A stretch of DNA of 64,000 nucleotides from SHVO01 sp041906145 (GTDB lineage Bacteria > Pseudomonadota > Alphaproteobacteria > Rhodospirillales > Rhodospirillaceae), in NCBI GenBank assembly GCA_041906145.1, contig JAYRJU010000001.1, positions 1,502,104 to 1,566,103 of the forward strand, written 5' to 3'. Position 1 is the stretch's first letter. Each line of letters begins with the position of its first letter. Below are positions 8,736 to 17,694 of this stretch, piece after piece. A program made the position numbers and the translations under genes. Under the pieces are notes generated by a model, which saw only the letters and a program-made list of their open reading frames with translations, searched no databases and had not been told where the DNA came from.

Positions 8736-10163
8736 CTAGTTGACCACTTTGCCCGGATTCATCAGGTTCTGGGGGTCGATGGCGTGCTTCAGGCGGCGCA
8801 TGAGATCCAGTTCCACCGGATCTTTGTAGTGCTTCATTTCATCGACCTTGAGACGGCCGATGCCGTGTTCGGCCGAGATCGAGCCATTCATGCTGACCAC
8901 GAGATCGTGCACGACGCGGTTCATGTCGCCCCACTGGGCGAGGTAGGCCGCTTTGTCGGCGCCGGTCGGTTGCGAGATGTTGAAGTGAATGTTGCCGTCG
9001 CCGAGATGGCCGAACGGCACGGGGCGCGCGCCCGGGAAATGTTTGGCGATCAGTTCCATGCCTTGCGCGATGAACTGCGGCACCAGCGACACCGGCACGG
9101 CGACGTCGTGTTTGATGCTGCCGCCTTCGTGCTTCTGCGCTTCCGGCAAGGACTCGCGGATGCGCCACAGGTTGTTGCGCTGCTCGAGACTCTCGGCGAT
9201 CACGGCGTCGGTGATGATCTCTTCCCCGAACGCGGTTTCGAGGAGGGCCTCGAAGCTCGCGCGAACTGACGCGTCGGGACGCGACGTCGAAAACTCGATC
9301 AGCACGTACCACGGCGAGGGCGCCTGGAGAGGATCGGACACGCCCGCGACGTGGCGCATGCACATCTCCAGGCCGATGCGCGGGATCAACTCAAAGGCCG
9401 TGACCGCATCGCCGGAGAGCGCGCGCGCGCGGTTGAGGAGCTTGGTGGCGTCGTCGAGGTTACTGACGGCGCAAAACGCGGTCGCGGTTTCCGCCGGCCG
9501 GGGAAACAGTTTCAACACCGCCGCGGCGATGATGCCGAGAGTGCCTTCGGCGCCGACGAACAACTGACGGAGCGCATATCCGGTGTTGTCCTTGCCGAGC
9601 GCGCGCAGGCCGTTCCAGATGCGCCCGTCGGGAAGCACGACTTCCAGTCCGAGCACGAGGTCGCGCGCGTTGCCGTAGCGCAGCACGTTGATGCCCCCGG
9701 CATTGGTCGCGAGGTTGCCCCCGATCTGGCAGCTGCCTTCCGCGCCGAGGCTTAAAGGGAACAGGCAGTTTTTTTCGGCCGCGATGCGCTGCACATCGGC
9801 GAGGATGCAGCCCGCTTCCACCGTGATCGTGAAATTCACGGGATCGATGGCGCGTACCTTGTTCATGCGCCCGAGGCTGACGATGATCTCGCTGCCGTCT
9901 TCGCGCACCGCCGCGCCGCCGCACAAACCCGTGTTGCCGCCTTGCGGGACGACGGGGATCTTGGCCGCGGCGCAGGTCGCGACGATCTGCGCGAGTTCGG
10001 CCGTGGTCGCCGGGCGAACGACCAGCGCGGCCTTGCCTTTGGTATAGAGACCCCGCTCCTCGTGGAGGTAAGGCGCCATGGCGCCGAGATCGTGGATAAT
10101 GCCGGACGGACCGACGATTTCGGTCAACCGGTCGAGGAGGGACTGATCAAGGGGCACGGGCAA
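8736..10163 (-). CDS. FAD-binding oxidoreductase, GlcD/D-2-hydroxyglutarate dehydrogenase type
   Basis: The protein has an N-terminal PCMH-type FAD domain (VVPQGGNTGLCGGA, then LSLGAEGSCQIGGNLATNAGG) and a C-terminal FAD-oxidase domain with GHLGDGNIHFN and EHGIG. The set is typical of FAD-linked D-2-hydroxyacid dehydrogenases (glycolate, D-lactate, D-2-hydroxyglutarate), which oxidise the hydroxyacid and pass electrons to a quinone or electron-transfer protein. The exact substrate cannot be read from sequence. The start is uncertain: TTG at 10163 or GTG at 10157 best fits family length, while the frame extends to a TTG at 10217 near the tsaC stop. None has a strong ribosome site. Probably co-transcribed with tsaC. 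Confidence 0.9.
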   Translation of the reverse strand: MPVPLDQSLLDRLTEIVGPSGIIHDLGAMAPYLHEERGLYTKGKAALVVRPATTAELAQIVATCAAAKIPVVPQGGNTGLCGGAAVREDGSEIIVSLGRMNKVRAIDPVNFTITVEAGCILADVQRIAAEKNCLFPLSLGAEGSCQIGGNLATNAGGINVLRYGNARDLVLGLEVVLPDGRIWNGLRALGKDNTGYALRQLFVGAEGTLGIIAAAVLKLFPRPAETATAFCAVSNLDDATKLLNRARALSGDAVTAFELIPRIGLEMCMRHVAGVSDPLQAPSPWYVLIEFSTSRPDASVRASFEALLETAFGEEIITDAVIAESLEQRNNLWRIRESLPEAQKHEGGSIKHDVAVPVSLVPQFIAQGMELIAKHFPGARPVPFGHLGDGNIHFNISQPTGADKAAYLAQWGDMNRVVHDLVVSMNGSISAEHGIGRLKVDEMKHYKDPVELDLMRRLKHAIDPQNLMNPGKVVN

Positions 10164-10233
10164 ATCTCGAAGTTGCTGTGGTGGCAGTGATATGGCGCAA
10201 AGCCCCCCGGGACGCAACTCTTCGGCCCGCCTT

Positions 10234-11160
10234 TCAACGTCCCCGGGCCGCCCGCTCCAAGCGGTCGTTGATCGCCAGGCCGATGCCTACAAGCGGCACG
10301 GGTGCGACCGCGATTCCGGCGTAGCGAGAGGGGTCGTCCAGGGCCCGGATCATGGCAAAGAGATTCGCCGCCGCTTCCCTCAGGTCGCCGCTGGGGCTGA
10401 GGTTCATGATCGCGCCGGGTGTCTTTCCGAAGCCGAGCAGCGCTTCGCCCGCATTCCCGTGGCCGGCGTTCATGCGCAAGGGAACAGAGGGCGCATAGTG
10501 CGAGGCAAGCTGACCAGGGGACTTCGGCGCTGAAGGATCGCCTGCCGCCGTGGTGACATCGCCGATAACCCGCGCGATCTCTTCCTGCGTGACGCTGCCG
10601 GGCCGCAGGATCGCGGCCACCGCGCCAGTCAGATCAAGCACCGTCGATTCGATGCCGACACGCGAACGCCCGCCGTCGACGACGAGGTCCACTTTATCGC
10701 CGAGCGAGGCGGTGACATGCGCGGCCTCGGTGGGGCTCACGGCGCCCGAGATATTGGCGCTCGGAGCGGCCAGCGGGCGTTCGGCCGCAGCGAGGATTTC
10801 TTGCGCGATTGGATGCGCCGGCATGCGCAGCGCGAGGCTGGGCAATCCGGCGGACACCAAGTCGGAAACTGGGCAATCGGGCCGGCGCGGAAGGACAAAG
10901 GTCAGCGGACCGGGCCAGAAGATGTGCGCGAGGCGCTCAAAACGTTCGTCGGCTTTCGCGAAGTCGGCGACCCAATCACGTCCGCCCACATGGACGATCA
11001 GGGGATTGAACGACGGACGCCCCTTTGCTTCGAAGATTCGCGCGACCGCACGGCCTTGCGTCGCGTCGGCGGCGAGACCGTAGACCGTCTCGGTCGGGAT
11101 CGCGACGAGCCCGCCGGCGCGCAGAATCTCCGCCGCACGCGCGATGATGGGCAGGCTCAT
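10234..11160 (-). CDS. tsaC: L-threonylcarbamoyladenylate synthase (Sua5 type)
   Basis: The 308-residue protein has the YrdC/Sua5 fold: PTETVYGLAADA at about 22-33, KGRPSFNPLIVHV, WPGPLTFVL, LRMPAHPIA and APSANISGAVSPTEA. A C-terminal Sua5 extension makes it longer than the ~190-residue TsaC form. It makes threonylcarbamoyl-AMP from threonine, bicarbonate and ATP for t6A37 in tRNAs reading ANN codons. It overlaps the upstream cysQ gene by four bases (ATGA), so translation is likely coupled. The symbol could equally be sua5/ywlC, because the two-domain form is the Sua5 class. Confidence 0.94.
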   Translation of the reverse strand: MSLPIIARAAEILRAGGLVAIPTETVYGLAADATQGRAVARIFEAKGRPSFNPLIVHVGGRDWVADFAKADERFERLAHIFWPGPLTFVLPRRPDCPVSDLVSAGLPSLALRMPAHPIAQEILAAAERPLAAPSANISGAVSPTEAAHVTASLGDKVDLVVDGGRSRVGIESTVLDLTGAVAAILRPGSVTQEEIARVIGDVTTAAGDPSAPKSPGQLASHYAPSVPLRMNAGHGNAGEALLGFGKTPGAIMNLSPSGDLREAAANLFAMIRALDDPSRYAGIAVAPVPLVGIGLAINDRLERAARGR

Positions 11161-11954
11161 GCGAGGCCTTCGGCGAGGAAACGCCCATTTAAGTAGTTCG
11201 CCTTCTTATAAGTCAGTTCGGCGCCGTCGAAGGTATGCACGCGCCCGCCGGCGGCGCGCAGCACGGCGTGACCCGCTGCCGTATCCCATTCCGATGTTGG
11301 TCCAAAACGCGGATAAAGATCCGCGCGGCCCTCGGCGACCATGCAGAATTTAATGGACGACCCGACCACGAGCCGGTCGGCGACATCGAAGGCGGCCAGG
11401 AATTGATCGAGTTGATCCTGCACTTCGTGTGATTTGCTCCCGGTGACGATCACGCGCGCGGGACGCAGACGCGCCGCGATGACCGCGAACGCGCCATCGC
11501 GGTACACCTCGGCGCGTTTGTTCGCGCCGTCGCTGTCGGTGACGCCGAGATAGGTTTCACCGCGGGCCGGCGCGTGAACGATGCCCAGGACCGGTATGCC
11601 GTCCAAGATCAGCGCGATGTTGACTGTGAAATCGCTGCCGCGTTTCACGAACTCCTTGGTTCCGTCCAGGGCGTCGACCAGCCAGAAAGTGCGGCCCTTA
11701 AACACGGGAACAAGCCCGTCGGCCATGCGTTCCTCGGCGACGATCGGGAAGCGCGGCGTCAGCTGTTCAATCTCGGCCGTGACGATGGCTTCGGCAATAC
11801 GGTCAGCTTCGGTCACCGGCGATGTATCCGCCTTGGTGAACGTTTCGAAGCCGCGCGCGCGCACTTCGAGGATCGCGCGTCCCGCCGCCTCGGCGATGGG
11901 GCGCAAGCGGTCGGCCCAAGCGCCGAGCACGGAGAAGGAGAGTTGGGTCCCCAT
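11157..11954 (-). CDS. cysQ: 3'(2'),5'-bisphosphate nucleotidase CysQ
   Basis: The 265-residue inositol-monophosphatase-superfamily protein has TKADTSPVTEADR, PIVAEE, the metal motif WLVDALDGTKEFVKR and the C-terminal EWDTAAGHAVLRAAGG. The DGTKEF form marks the CysQ branch, which removes the 3'-phosphate from PAP released in sulfate assimilation and CoA-linked transfers; magnesium-dependent and membrane-associated or cytosolic. Its ATG lies two bases from the stop of the molybdenum hydroxylase gene, and it overlaps tsaC by four bases, so it sits mid-operon. The neighbours are otherwise functionally unrelated. Confidence 0.93.
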   Translation of the reverse strand: MGTQLSFSVLGAWADRLRPIAEAAGRAILEVRARGFETFTKADTSPVTEADRIAEAIVTAEIEQLTPRFPIVAEERMADGLVPVFKGRTFWLVDALDGTKEFVKRGSDFTVNIALILDGIPVLGIVHAPARGETYLGVTDSDGANKRAEVYRDGAFAVIAARLRPARVIVTGSKSHEVQDQLDQFLAAFDVADRLVVGSSIKFCMVAEGRADLYPRFGPTSEWDTAAGHAVLRAAGGRVHTFDGAELTYKKANYLNGRFLAEGLA

Positions 11955-11955
11955 C

Positions 11956-14274
11956 TCAGGGCGCTTTCGCCGCTGTGATGGCTTCCCAGACTTTCAACGG
12001 GGTCAGCGGCATGTCGAGATGCGTGACTCCGAGCGGGGCAAGCGCATCGAGCACAGCATTCACCACGGCCGGTGTCGCGCCGATGGTTCCCGCTTCGCCG
12101 GCTCCTTTGAGCCCCAGCGCGTTGCGGTCGGTCGGCACTTCCGTATAGGCAAAACTGAAGGCCGGCGTCGAATCCGCGCGCGGCATGCAGTAGTCCATGA
12201 AAGAGCCGGTGAGAAGTTGTCCGGTTTCATCGTAGACCGCCTCTTCATACAGCGCCTGACCGAGGCCCTGCACCGCGCCGCCGACAATCTGCCCTTCCAT
12301 CAGCAAGGGATTGAGCGCACGTCCGAGGTCGTCCTGAATGGTGTAGTTCACGAACGAAATGACACCTGTGTCTTCGTCAACATCCAGTTCGCAGATGTGA
12401 CAGCCGTTCGGGAAGGTCGCTCCCGACGGGGAGAAGTTCTCCGACGCTTTCAGTCCCGCCGCGACGCTCGGCGGACGGCGCTGCGCGTCAAACGATGCGG
12501 CAATCACCTCCTTAAGCGAGGTCGTGTGATTGGTGCCCGTGACGCGGAACGCGCCGCTGTCGAAAGTCACGTCCTGTTCCCGCGCGCCGAGAAGCGCGGC
12601 CGCCATCGCCTTTCCCTGATCGATCATCTTCACGCAGTTGACCATGACCGCGCTGCCGCCCACGGGTACGGAGCGCGAGCCGCCCGTTCCGAAGCCGGTG
12701 GGAATCAGGTCGCTGTCGCCTTGCTTGACCGTGATGTCGCCGATGGCAATCCCGAACGCATCGGCGGCGATTTGCGCGTAAACCGTTTCGTGGCCCTGGC
12801 CATTGGATTGTGTGCCGATGAGGATCGACAGACGGCCATCCTCGCTGAAGAAAAGCTGCGGCGTTTCACCGTTGCCGCCCGCGCAAGCTTCCACATAGTA
12901 GCTGATACCAAGTCCGCGCAGCTTACCGGCCTTCTTGGCGGCGGCCTTGCGGGCCGCGAGCCCCGACACGTTGGCGCGCAAAAGCGCGGCGTCGAGCAGC
13001 TCACCGTAACGGCCGGAATCATATTTTGGACCCAGCGCGGTCTGATAGGGGAACTCGTCCGCGCGGATCAGATTGCGCCGGCGTAGTTGGATCGACGAGA
13101 CCCCGAGTTCCAGCGCGGCTTTTTCGACAAGGCGTTCGATCAGGTACGCGGCCTCCGGCCGGCCGGCGCCGCGATAGGCGTCGAGGGGCGCCGTGTTGGT
13201 CATCACCACTTTTGCGTCGACCGTCGCGGCGGGAATGCGGTAAGCGCCGCAGTACATCGCGCCGCCCGCGGCAGTCTGAACATAGGCGCCATATTGTGAA
13301 AGATAGGCGCCGACATTGCCGAGGTACGTCACGCGCAGTCCCAAAAACGTACCGTCCTTATCGAGCGCGAGTTCGCCATGCGTGACCTGATCGCGTCCGT
13401 GGCAATCGTTGAGGCAGCTTTCGGCCCGATCGCCCATCCAGCGGACGACGCGTCCGAAGGCGCGCGCGGCGGCGAGGCAGAGCAATGGCTCGTTGAACAG
13501 GAAGTTCTTCATGCCGAACCCGCCGCCCACGTCCGGCGTGACGACGCGGAAATCGTCGGCGGGCACGCCAAATACCTGTGAGCACCAATTTTTCAGCGAA
13601 TGCACACCTTGAGAGCCCTGCGTGAGCGTGAAGCGCCGCGTCTTCGCATCATATTCGGCAATGGCGCCGCGCGGCTCGAGCGCGGTGGGAAGGATGCGGC
13701 TGTTGCGCAGATCGATGGCGACGATGTGATCGGCTTTGGCGAACGCATCCTCCGTTTTGGCCGTGTCACCGGCGTGCCAATGAAGGAGTACGTTGCCGGG
13801 GGCCTCGGCGTGGATGGCCGGCGCGTTCGGCGCGTCGGCGAGCGACACCACGGCGGGCAGGTCCTCGTATTCCACCTGAATAAGGTCGGCCGCGTCCCTG
13901 GCCTGCGCGAGGGTTTCCGCGATCACGGCCGCGACCGGCTCACCTACGTAGCGCACGCGGTTTGTCGCCAGCACGGGACGCAGCGGCGGTTTTGCCGTCT
14001 TGCCGTCAGCGCCGCGCGGTACAGCGCCCACGGGAATAGCGCCGACATTCATCGCCTCCAGATCGGCGGCGGTTAGGACGCCAATGACTCCGACCGCGGC
14101 GCGCGCGTCGGTGACCTCGATGGACGTGATTGCGGCGTGGGCATGCGGCGAGCGCAGGACAAAAAGGTATGTCTGCCTCTCCACGACGATATCGTCCGTG
14201 TAGCGGCCGGTTCCTGTCAGGAATCTCTCGTCTTCGACCCGTCTGATCGCTTGGCCGACGCCGAACCGTCCCAT
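11956..14274 (-). CDS. Xanthine dehydrogenase-family molybdopterin-binding subunit (form II CoxL-like)
   Basis: The 772-residue large subunit has the N-terminal a/b hammerhead domain (GRYTDDI, LRSPHAHAAI) and two molybdenum-cofactor domains (GGGFGMK, AYRGAGRPEA, GQGHETVYAQ, GSRSVPVGG). The catalytic Glu lies in LKGAGEAGTIGATPAVVNA. The loop AYRGAGR is the form II signature; true CO dehydrogenases carry a Cys-Ser-Phe-Arg loop, so this is more likely an aldehyde- or purine-type hydroxylase. The FAD (CoxM-like) and 2Fe-2S (CoxS-like) partners normally beside it are absent here. cysQ follows at once on the same strand. Confidence 0.9.
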   Translation of the reverse strand: MGRFGVGQAIRRVEDERFLTGTGRYTDDIVVERQTYLFVLRSPHAHAAITSIEVTDARAAVGVIGVLTAADLEAMNVGAIPVGAVPRGADGKTAKPPLRPVLATNRVRYVGEPVAAVIAETLAQARDAADLIQVEYEDLPAVVSLADAPNAPAIHAEAPGNVLLHWHAGDTAKTEDAFAKADHIVAIDLRNSRILPTALEPRGAIAEYDAKTRRFTLTQGSQGVHSLKNWCSQVFGVPADDFRVVTPDVGGGFGMKNFLFNEPLLCLAAARAFGRVVRWMGDRAESCLNDCHGRDQVTHGELALDKDGTFLGLRVTYLGNVGAYLSQYGAYVQTAAGGAMYCGAYRIPAATVDAKVVMTNTAPLDAYRGAGRPEAAYLIERLVEKAALELGVSSIQLRRRNLIRADEFPYQTALGPKYDSGRYGELLDAALLRANVSGLAARKAAAKKAGKLRGLGISYYVEACAGGNGETPQLFFSEDGRLSILIGTQSNGQGHETVYAQIAADAFGIAIGDITVKQGDSDLIPTGFGTGGSRSVPVGGSAVMVNCVKMIDQGKAMAAALLGAREQDVTFDSGAFRVTGTNHTTSLKEVIAASFDAQRRPPSVAAGLKASENFSPSGATFPNGCHICELDVDEDTGVISFVNYTIQDDLGRALNPLLMEGQIVGGAVQGLGQALYEEAVYDETGQLLTGSFMDYCMPRADSTPAFSFAYTEVPTDRNALGLKGAGEAGTIGATPAVVNAVLDALAPLGVTHLDMPLTPLKVWEAITAAKAP

Positions 14275-14445
14275 TGTCCGCCCTTCGAAAGCGCCAAAAG
14301 GCGCATGTGTTACGGCCCCAACCTATGACGCGGACCACGTCCAATGTCCATTGCATGTGAATCGCGTGCGGTTGATTCGCCCATCCGACCTGCCTAGGTT
14401 AACGCCCACGCTTGTCCTCCCGTTTCTCCAGCCGCGAGTGCTCTC

Positions 14446-15930
14446 ATGAAAATCGCATTTTCGAAGATCGCTATTCCCGCCCAAGGCGCCGTCGTCCTTC
14501 CCGTCGGAGATGGCGGGCGGCTGGGTCCCGCGGCCAGCGCGCTCGATAAGCGCACGGGCGGAGCGCTGTCCAGGGCCATGAAGGTCGCCGAGTTCCGCGG
14601 CAAGCGCGAGAAGTCTCTGACGATCGTCGTGCCGTCGGGCACCAAACTGTCGCGCGTCGTTCTTGTAGGCGTGGGTGATGTCGCAGCGGTCGACGGCATG
14701 GCCGCCGAACGATTGGGCGCGGTGATGTTCGATGTCATCGCGGGTGACAGCGCCGCCGCGATCGTGCTGGATATTTTCGACGGCCTTGCCGCGAGCGCGG
14801 TCGCCGCCCATGTCGCGGGCGGCCTTCTGCAAAAGTCTTATCGCTTCGCCAAGTACCGGACCAAGGAAGACGAAAACGGCAAGCCTAAACTGAAAGACGT
14901 CGACATTCAGACCGAGGCGGCGGCTGAAGCCAAGCGCATGTTCACGGGTGTGTCGGCGATCGTGGACGGTATCTTCTTCACGCGCGATCTCGTCAGTGAA
15001 CCGGCCAATATCATTTATCCCGCGTCCTTCGCCGCGCGTGCGCGCGAACTTGCCAAGGATGGCGTCAAGGTCGAAGTGCTTGGCGAAGCGCAGATGAAAA
15101 AGCTCGGCATGGGTTCGCTGCTGGGCGTCGGGCAGGGTTCGGAGCGTGAATCCCAACTGCTCGTCATGCGCTGGGACGGCGCGGGTAAAAGCGGTGGCGC
15201 GCCGCTCGCTGTTGTTGGAAAGGGTGTTTGTTTCGACACCGGCGGCATTAGCCTGAAGACGCCTCCGGGCATGTGGGACATGAAATGGGACATGGCCGGC
15301 GCGGGCATCGTCGCGGGCCTGATGCGTACGCTCGCGCGCCGCAAGGCCAAGGTGAATGTCGTCGGTCTGTGCGGCCTTGTCGAGAATATGCCCGACGGGC
15401 GCGCGATGCGGCCGGGCGACGTGGTGACCTCCATGTCGGGTCAGACGATCGAAGTGCAGAATACAGACGCCGAAGGCCGTCTCGTGCTGGCTGATGTCGT
15501 ATGGTACGCGCAGCAACGTTTCAAGCCGTCGGCGGTCGTCGATCTCGCCACCCTCACCGGCGCTATCATCCAGACGTTCAACGATCACTACGCGGGGCTG
15601 TTCGCGAATGACGACGATCTCGCGCAGCGTCTCGCGACGGCAGGGAAGACGGTCGGCGAGCGTCTGTGGCGCATGCCGATGGGCGAGGAATATGACCGCG
15701 AGCTGAAATCGCTGATCGCGGACATGAAGAATATTGGCAGCGGCAAGGGCGGCAGCATCACCGCCGCGCAGTTCATTCAGCGCTTCATCCAAAAGGGCAC
15801 CGTCTGGGCCCATCTGGATATCGCCGGTGTGGTGTGGAACGAAAAGGGCACCGTGCTCTCGGCGCCGGGCGCCACAGGATTTGGCGTACGCCTCCTCAAT
15901 CAATTCGTAGCCGACAACTACGAGAAATAG
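14446..15930 (+). CDS. pepA: Leucyl (cytosol) aminopeptidase, family M17
   Basis: The 494-residue protein has an N-terminal macro-like domain and a C-terminal M17 peptidase domain. The metal and catalytic signatures are intact: VVGKGVCFDTGGISLKT, KWDMAGAG, the M17 hallmark NTDAEGRLVLADV, and ATLTGA. It removes N-terminal residues from peptides in the cytosol and uses two divalent metals. In many proteobacteria pepA sits divergently beside lptF; here it is 7 kb away, separated by unrelated genes. It is divergent from the molybdenum hydroxylase gene over a 171-base gap and ends at a strong terminator. Confidence 0.96.
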   Translation: MKIAFSKIAIPAQGAVVLPVGDGGRLGPAASALDKRTGGALSRAMKVAEFRGKREKSLTIVVPSGTKLSRVVLVGVGDVAAVDGMAAERLGAVMFDVIAGDSAAAIVLDIFDGLAASAVAAHVAGGLLQKSYRFAKYRTKEDENGKPKLKDVDIQTEAAAEAKRMFTGVSAIVDGIFFTRDLVSEPANIIYPASFAARARELAKDGVKVEVLGEAQMKKLGMGSLLGVGQGSERESQLLVMRWDGAGKSGGAPLAVVGKGVCFDTGGISLKTPPGMWDMKWDMAGAGIVAGLMRTLARRKAKVNVVGLCGLVENMPDGRAMRPGDVVTSMSGQTIEVQNTDAEGRLVLADVVWYAQQRFKPSAVVDLATLTGAIIQTFNDHYAGLFANDDDLAQRLATAGKTVGERLWRMPMGEEYDRELKSLIADMKNIGSGKGGSITAAQFIQRFIQKGTVWAHLDIAGVVWNEKGTVLSAPGATGFGVRLLNQFVADNYEK

Positions 15931-15951
15931 CGGCGCTCCTGAGCGCGAACG

Positions 15952-15978
15952 AAAAGGGCGCCGCACGGCGCCCTTTTT
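15952..15978. terminator. Bidirectional rho-independent terminator
   Basis: The stem AAAAGGGCGCC/GGCGCCCTTTT has a four-base loop (GCAC) and continues into a T-run. It lies between the convergent pepA gene and the small gene at 15988. Confidence 0.92.
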
Positions 15979-15987
15979 TGTTTGAAG

Positions 15988-16281
15988 CTAGGGCTTCGTG
16001 TGGCTTGCCCGCTTGTAGGCGTAGACGAACTCGGCGTCGCGCGTCGGCGTCGAATTACCCTTCGCGCCGAGACCGGTGAAGAACTCCGCGACCTCTGCGG
16101 CCTGCAGTTCCGACAAGGCCTGACGAAAGAGACCCTTGTCGCCATTCTTGAATTTATGCGCGCCGAACATCTGCTGCTTCGGATCCGCCGAGGTGCCTAC
16201 GTACCATTCGCGATAGTTCGCCCCGTGACGGCCCATGAATTCCTGGAAGTCGTTCAGGATGTCGGATTTGCTTTTGGCCAT
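15988..16281 (-). CDS. Small protein with degenerate GIY-YIG-like domain
   Basis: The 97-residue protein has a central EWYVGTSADPKQQMFGAHKF segment that resembles the GIY-YIG nuclease core (x-Y-V-G-x-(S/T)-x-x-P-K-x-R). It ends VYAYKRASHTKP, a tail I associate with a widespread family of small uncharacterised bacterial proteins. The usual catalytic Arg after PK is replaced (PKQQ), so nuclease activity is doubtful. It is convergent with pepA. A single perfect DnaA box lies in the gap upstream, shared with the divergent DUF1015 gene. Assignment to the GIY-YIG fold is inference. Confidence 0.75.
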   Translation of the reverse strand: MAKSKSDILNDFQEFMGRHGANYREWYVGTSADPKQQMFGAHKFKNGDKGLFRQALSELQAAEVAEFFTGLGAKGNSTPTRDAEFVYAYKRASHTKP

Positions 16282-16373
16282 GGAGAATGGACCCCTCGCG
16301 CGCGAATATTATAGGTTGCAACCATAACCACAGGTTTTAGGGACGCAACAAGGTAATTCGATGGAGCGCCGCC

Positions 16374-16382
16374 TGTGGATAA
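16374..16382 (-). promoter_or_regulatory. Perfect DnaA box
   Basis: TGTGGATAA is the complement of the consensus TTATCCACA. It lies in the divergent gap between the small GIY-YIG-like gene and the DUF1015 gene, 83 bases before the latter's ATG. A single 9-mer can occur by chance, so its role is uncertain. Confidence 0.4.
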
Positions 16383-16464
16383 CTGGAGTTACCGCCTCGT
16401 TTCCTGCATTGCCGCCGCCCGTCTTCGTAGCTAAATAGCCGCCCGCATTGAAAGAAGAGCATCC

Positions 16465-17694
16465 ATGACGCTTGTTCGCCCGTTCGCCGGTCTCCGCCCC
16501 GCGCCGCAGCATGCCAGCGCAGTCGCCGCGCCCCCTTACGATGTGCTCAACACCGAGGAAGCCCGCGCCCGCGCCGACGGTAAGCCGCACAGCTTCCTGC
16601 ATATCTCCAAGCCCGAGATCGATCTTCCCGCGGACACCGATCCCTACGCCGCAATCGTCTACGAGACCGGCGCGAAGAACCTCGCGCGCCTCGTCAGCGA
16701 AGGCGTCCTCATCCGCGACACCGAGCCGCACTACTATGTCTATCGCCTGAAGATGGGCGACCACGTCCAGACCGGCATTGTCGTCGCCGCTTCGGTCGCC
16801 GATTACGATACCAATCGCGTCCGCAAGCACGAGTTCACGCGTCCCGATAAGGAAGACGATCGCGTACGCCAGGTCGAAGCCCTCAACGCGCAGACGGGCC
16901 CCGTGCTGCTTGCCTACAAGGCCGACGATGCGGTCGATACAATCATCGAGAACGCCGCGCGCGGAGAACCCATGTATGCGGTGACCGCCGACGACGGCAT
17001 CCAGCATACGTTGTGGCGTATCGGCGACGCCGCGACCGTCGACCGTTTGACTCTGTTGTTCGACGCGATGAAGGCGCTGTACATCGCCGACGGCCATCAC
17101 CGCTCCGCGGCGGCGTCCCGTGTCGCTGCGGCGCGCCGCGGTAAGAGCAAAAACGACTCCGCCGAGTACTTCCTGGCGGTGGCTTTCCCTCACGATCAAA
17201 TGCGCATCTTCGACTACAATCGCGTCATCAAGGATTTGAACGGTCTCTCGGACGACGCATTCCTTGCCAAGATCGGCGAGCGTTTCGACGTGGCGCCGGC
17301 CAACGCGCAAGTGAAGCCCGACAGGCCGACGCGCTTCGGTATGTACATGGGTGGCCGCTGGTATCAGCTCGACATCAAGCCCGCGCTCATTCCGCAGACC
17401 GATCCGGTGGCGCGCCTCGACGTGTCGCTCCTGCAGGACAATCTGGTCGCGCCGGTGCTGGGCATCAATGATCCGCGCCGCGACAAGCGGATCGATTTCG
17501 TCGGCGGCATCCGCGGTCTCGGCGAACTGGAGAAGCGCGTGAACTCCGGCGAGATGAAGGTCGCCTTCTCGCTGCATCCGACCACACTCGAGCAATTGAT
17601 GGCGGTTGCGGACGCGGGACAGGTGATGCCGCCGAAGTCCACATGGTTCGAGCCCAAGCTCGCCGATGGGCTCGTCAGCCACGTGCTGGACTGA
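16465..17694 (+). CDS. DUF1015 family protein
   Basis: The 409-residue protein starts LVRPFAGLRPAPQHASAVAAPPYDVLNTEEAR, the typical DUF1015 N-terminus. It holds the conserved YIADGHHRSAAA segment in the middle (about 210-221). The family is common next to 3-phosphoglycerate dehydrogenase or tRNA-modification genes and has been proposed to be a HTH-linked or serine-kinase-like protein; biochemical role here is unknown. miaA follows with no gap: the TGA stop is directly followed by the GTG start of miaA. Function should be taken as unknown. Confidence 0.88.
   Translation: MTLVRPFAGLRPAPQHASAVAAPPYDVLNTEEARARADGKPHSFLHISKPEIDLPADTDPYAAIVYETGAKNLARLVSEGVLIRDTEPHYYVYRLKMGDHVQTGIVVAASVADYDTNRVRKHEFTRPDKEDDRVRQVEALNAQTGPVLLAYKADDAVDTIIENAARGEPMYAVTADDGIQHTLWRIGDAATVDRLTLLFDAMKALYIADGHHRSAAASRVAAARRGKSKNDSAEYFLAVAFPHDQMRIFDYNRVIKDLNGLSDDAFLAKIGERFDVAPANAQVKPDRPTRFGMYMGGRWYQLDIKPALIPQTDPVARLDVSLLQDNLVAPVLGINDPRRDKRIDFVGGIRGLGELEKRVNSGEMKVAFSLHPTTLEQLMAVADAGQVMPPKSTWFEPKLADGLVSHVLD

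Noticed and set aside
14323..15966. 547-aa minus-strand frame across pepA
   Set aside because: Antisense shadow of an intact M17 aminopeptidase with all motifs.
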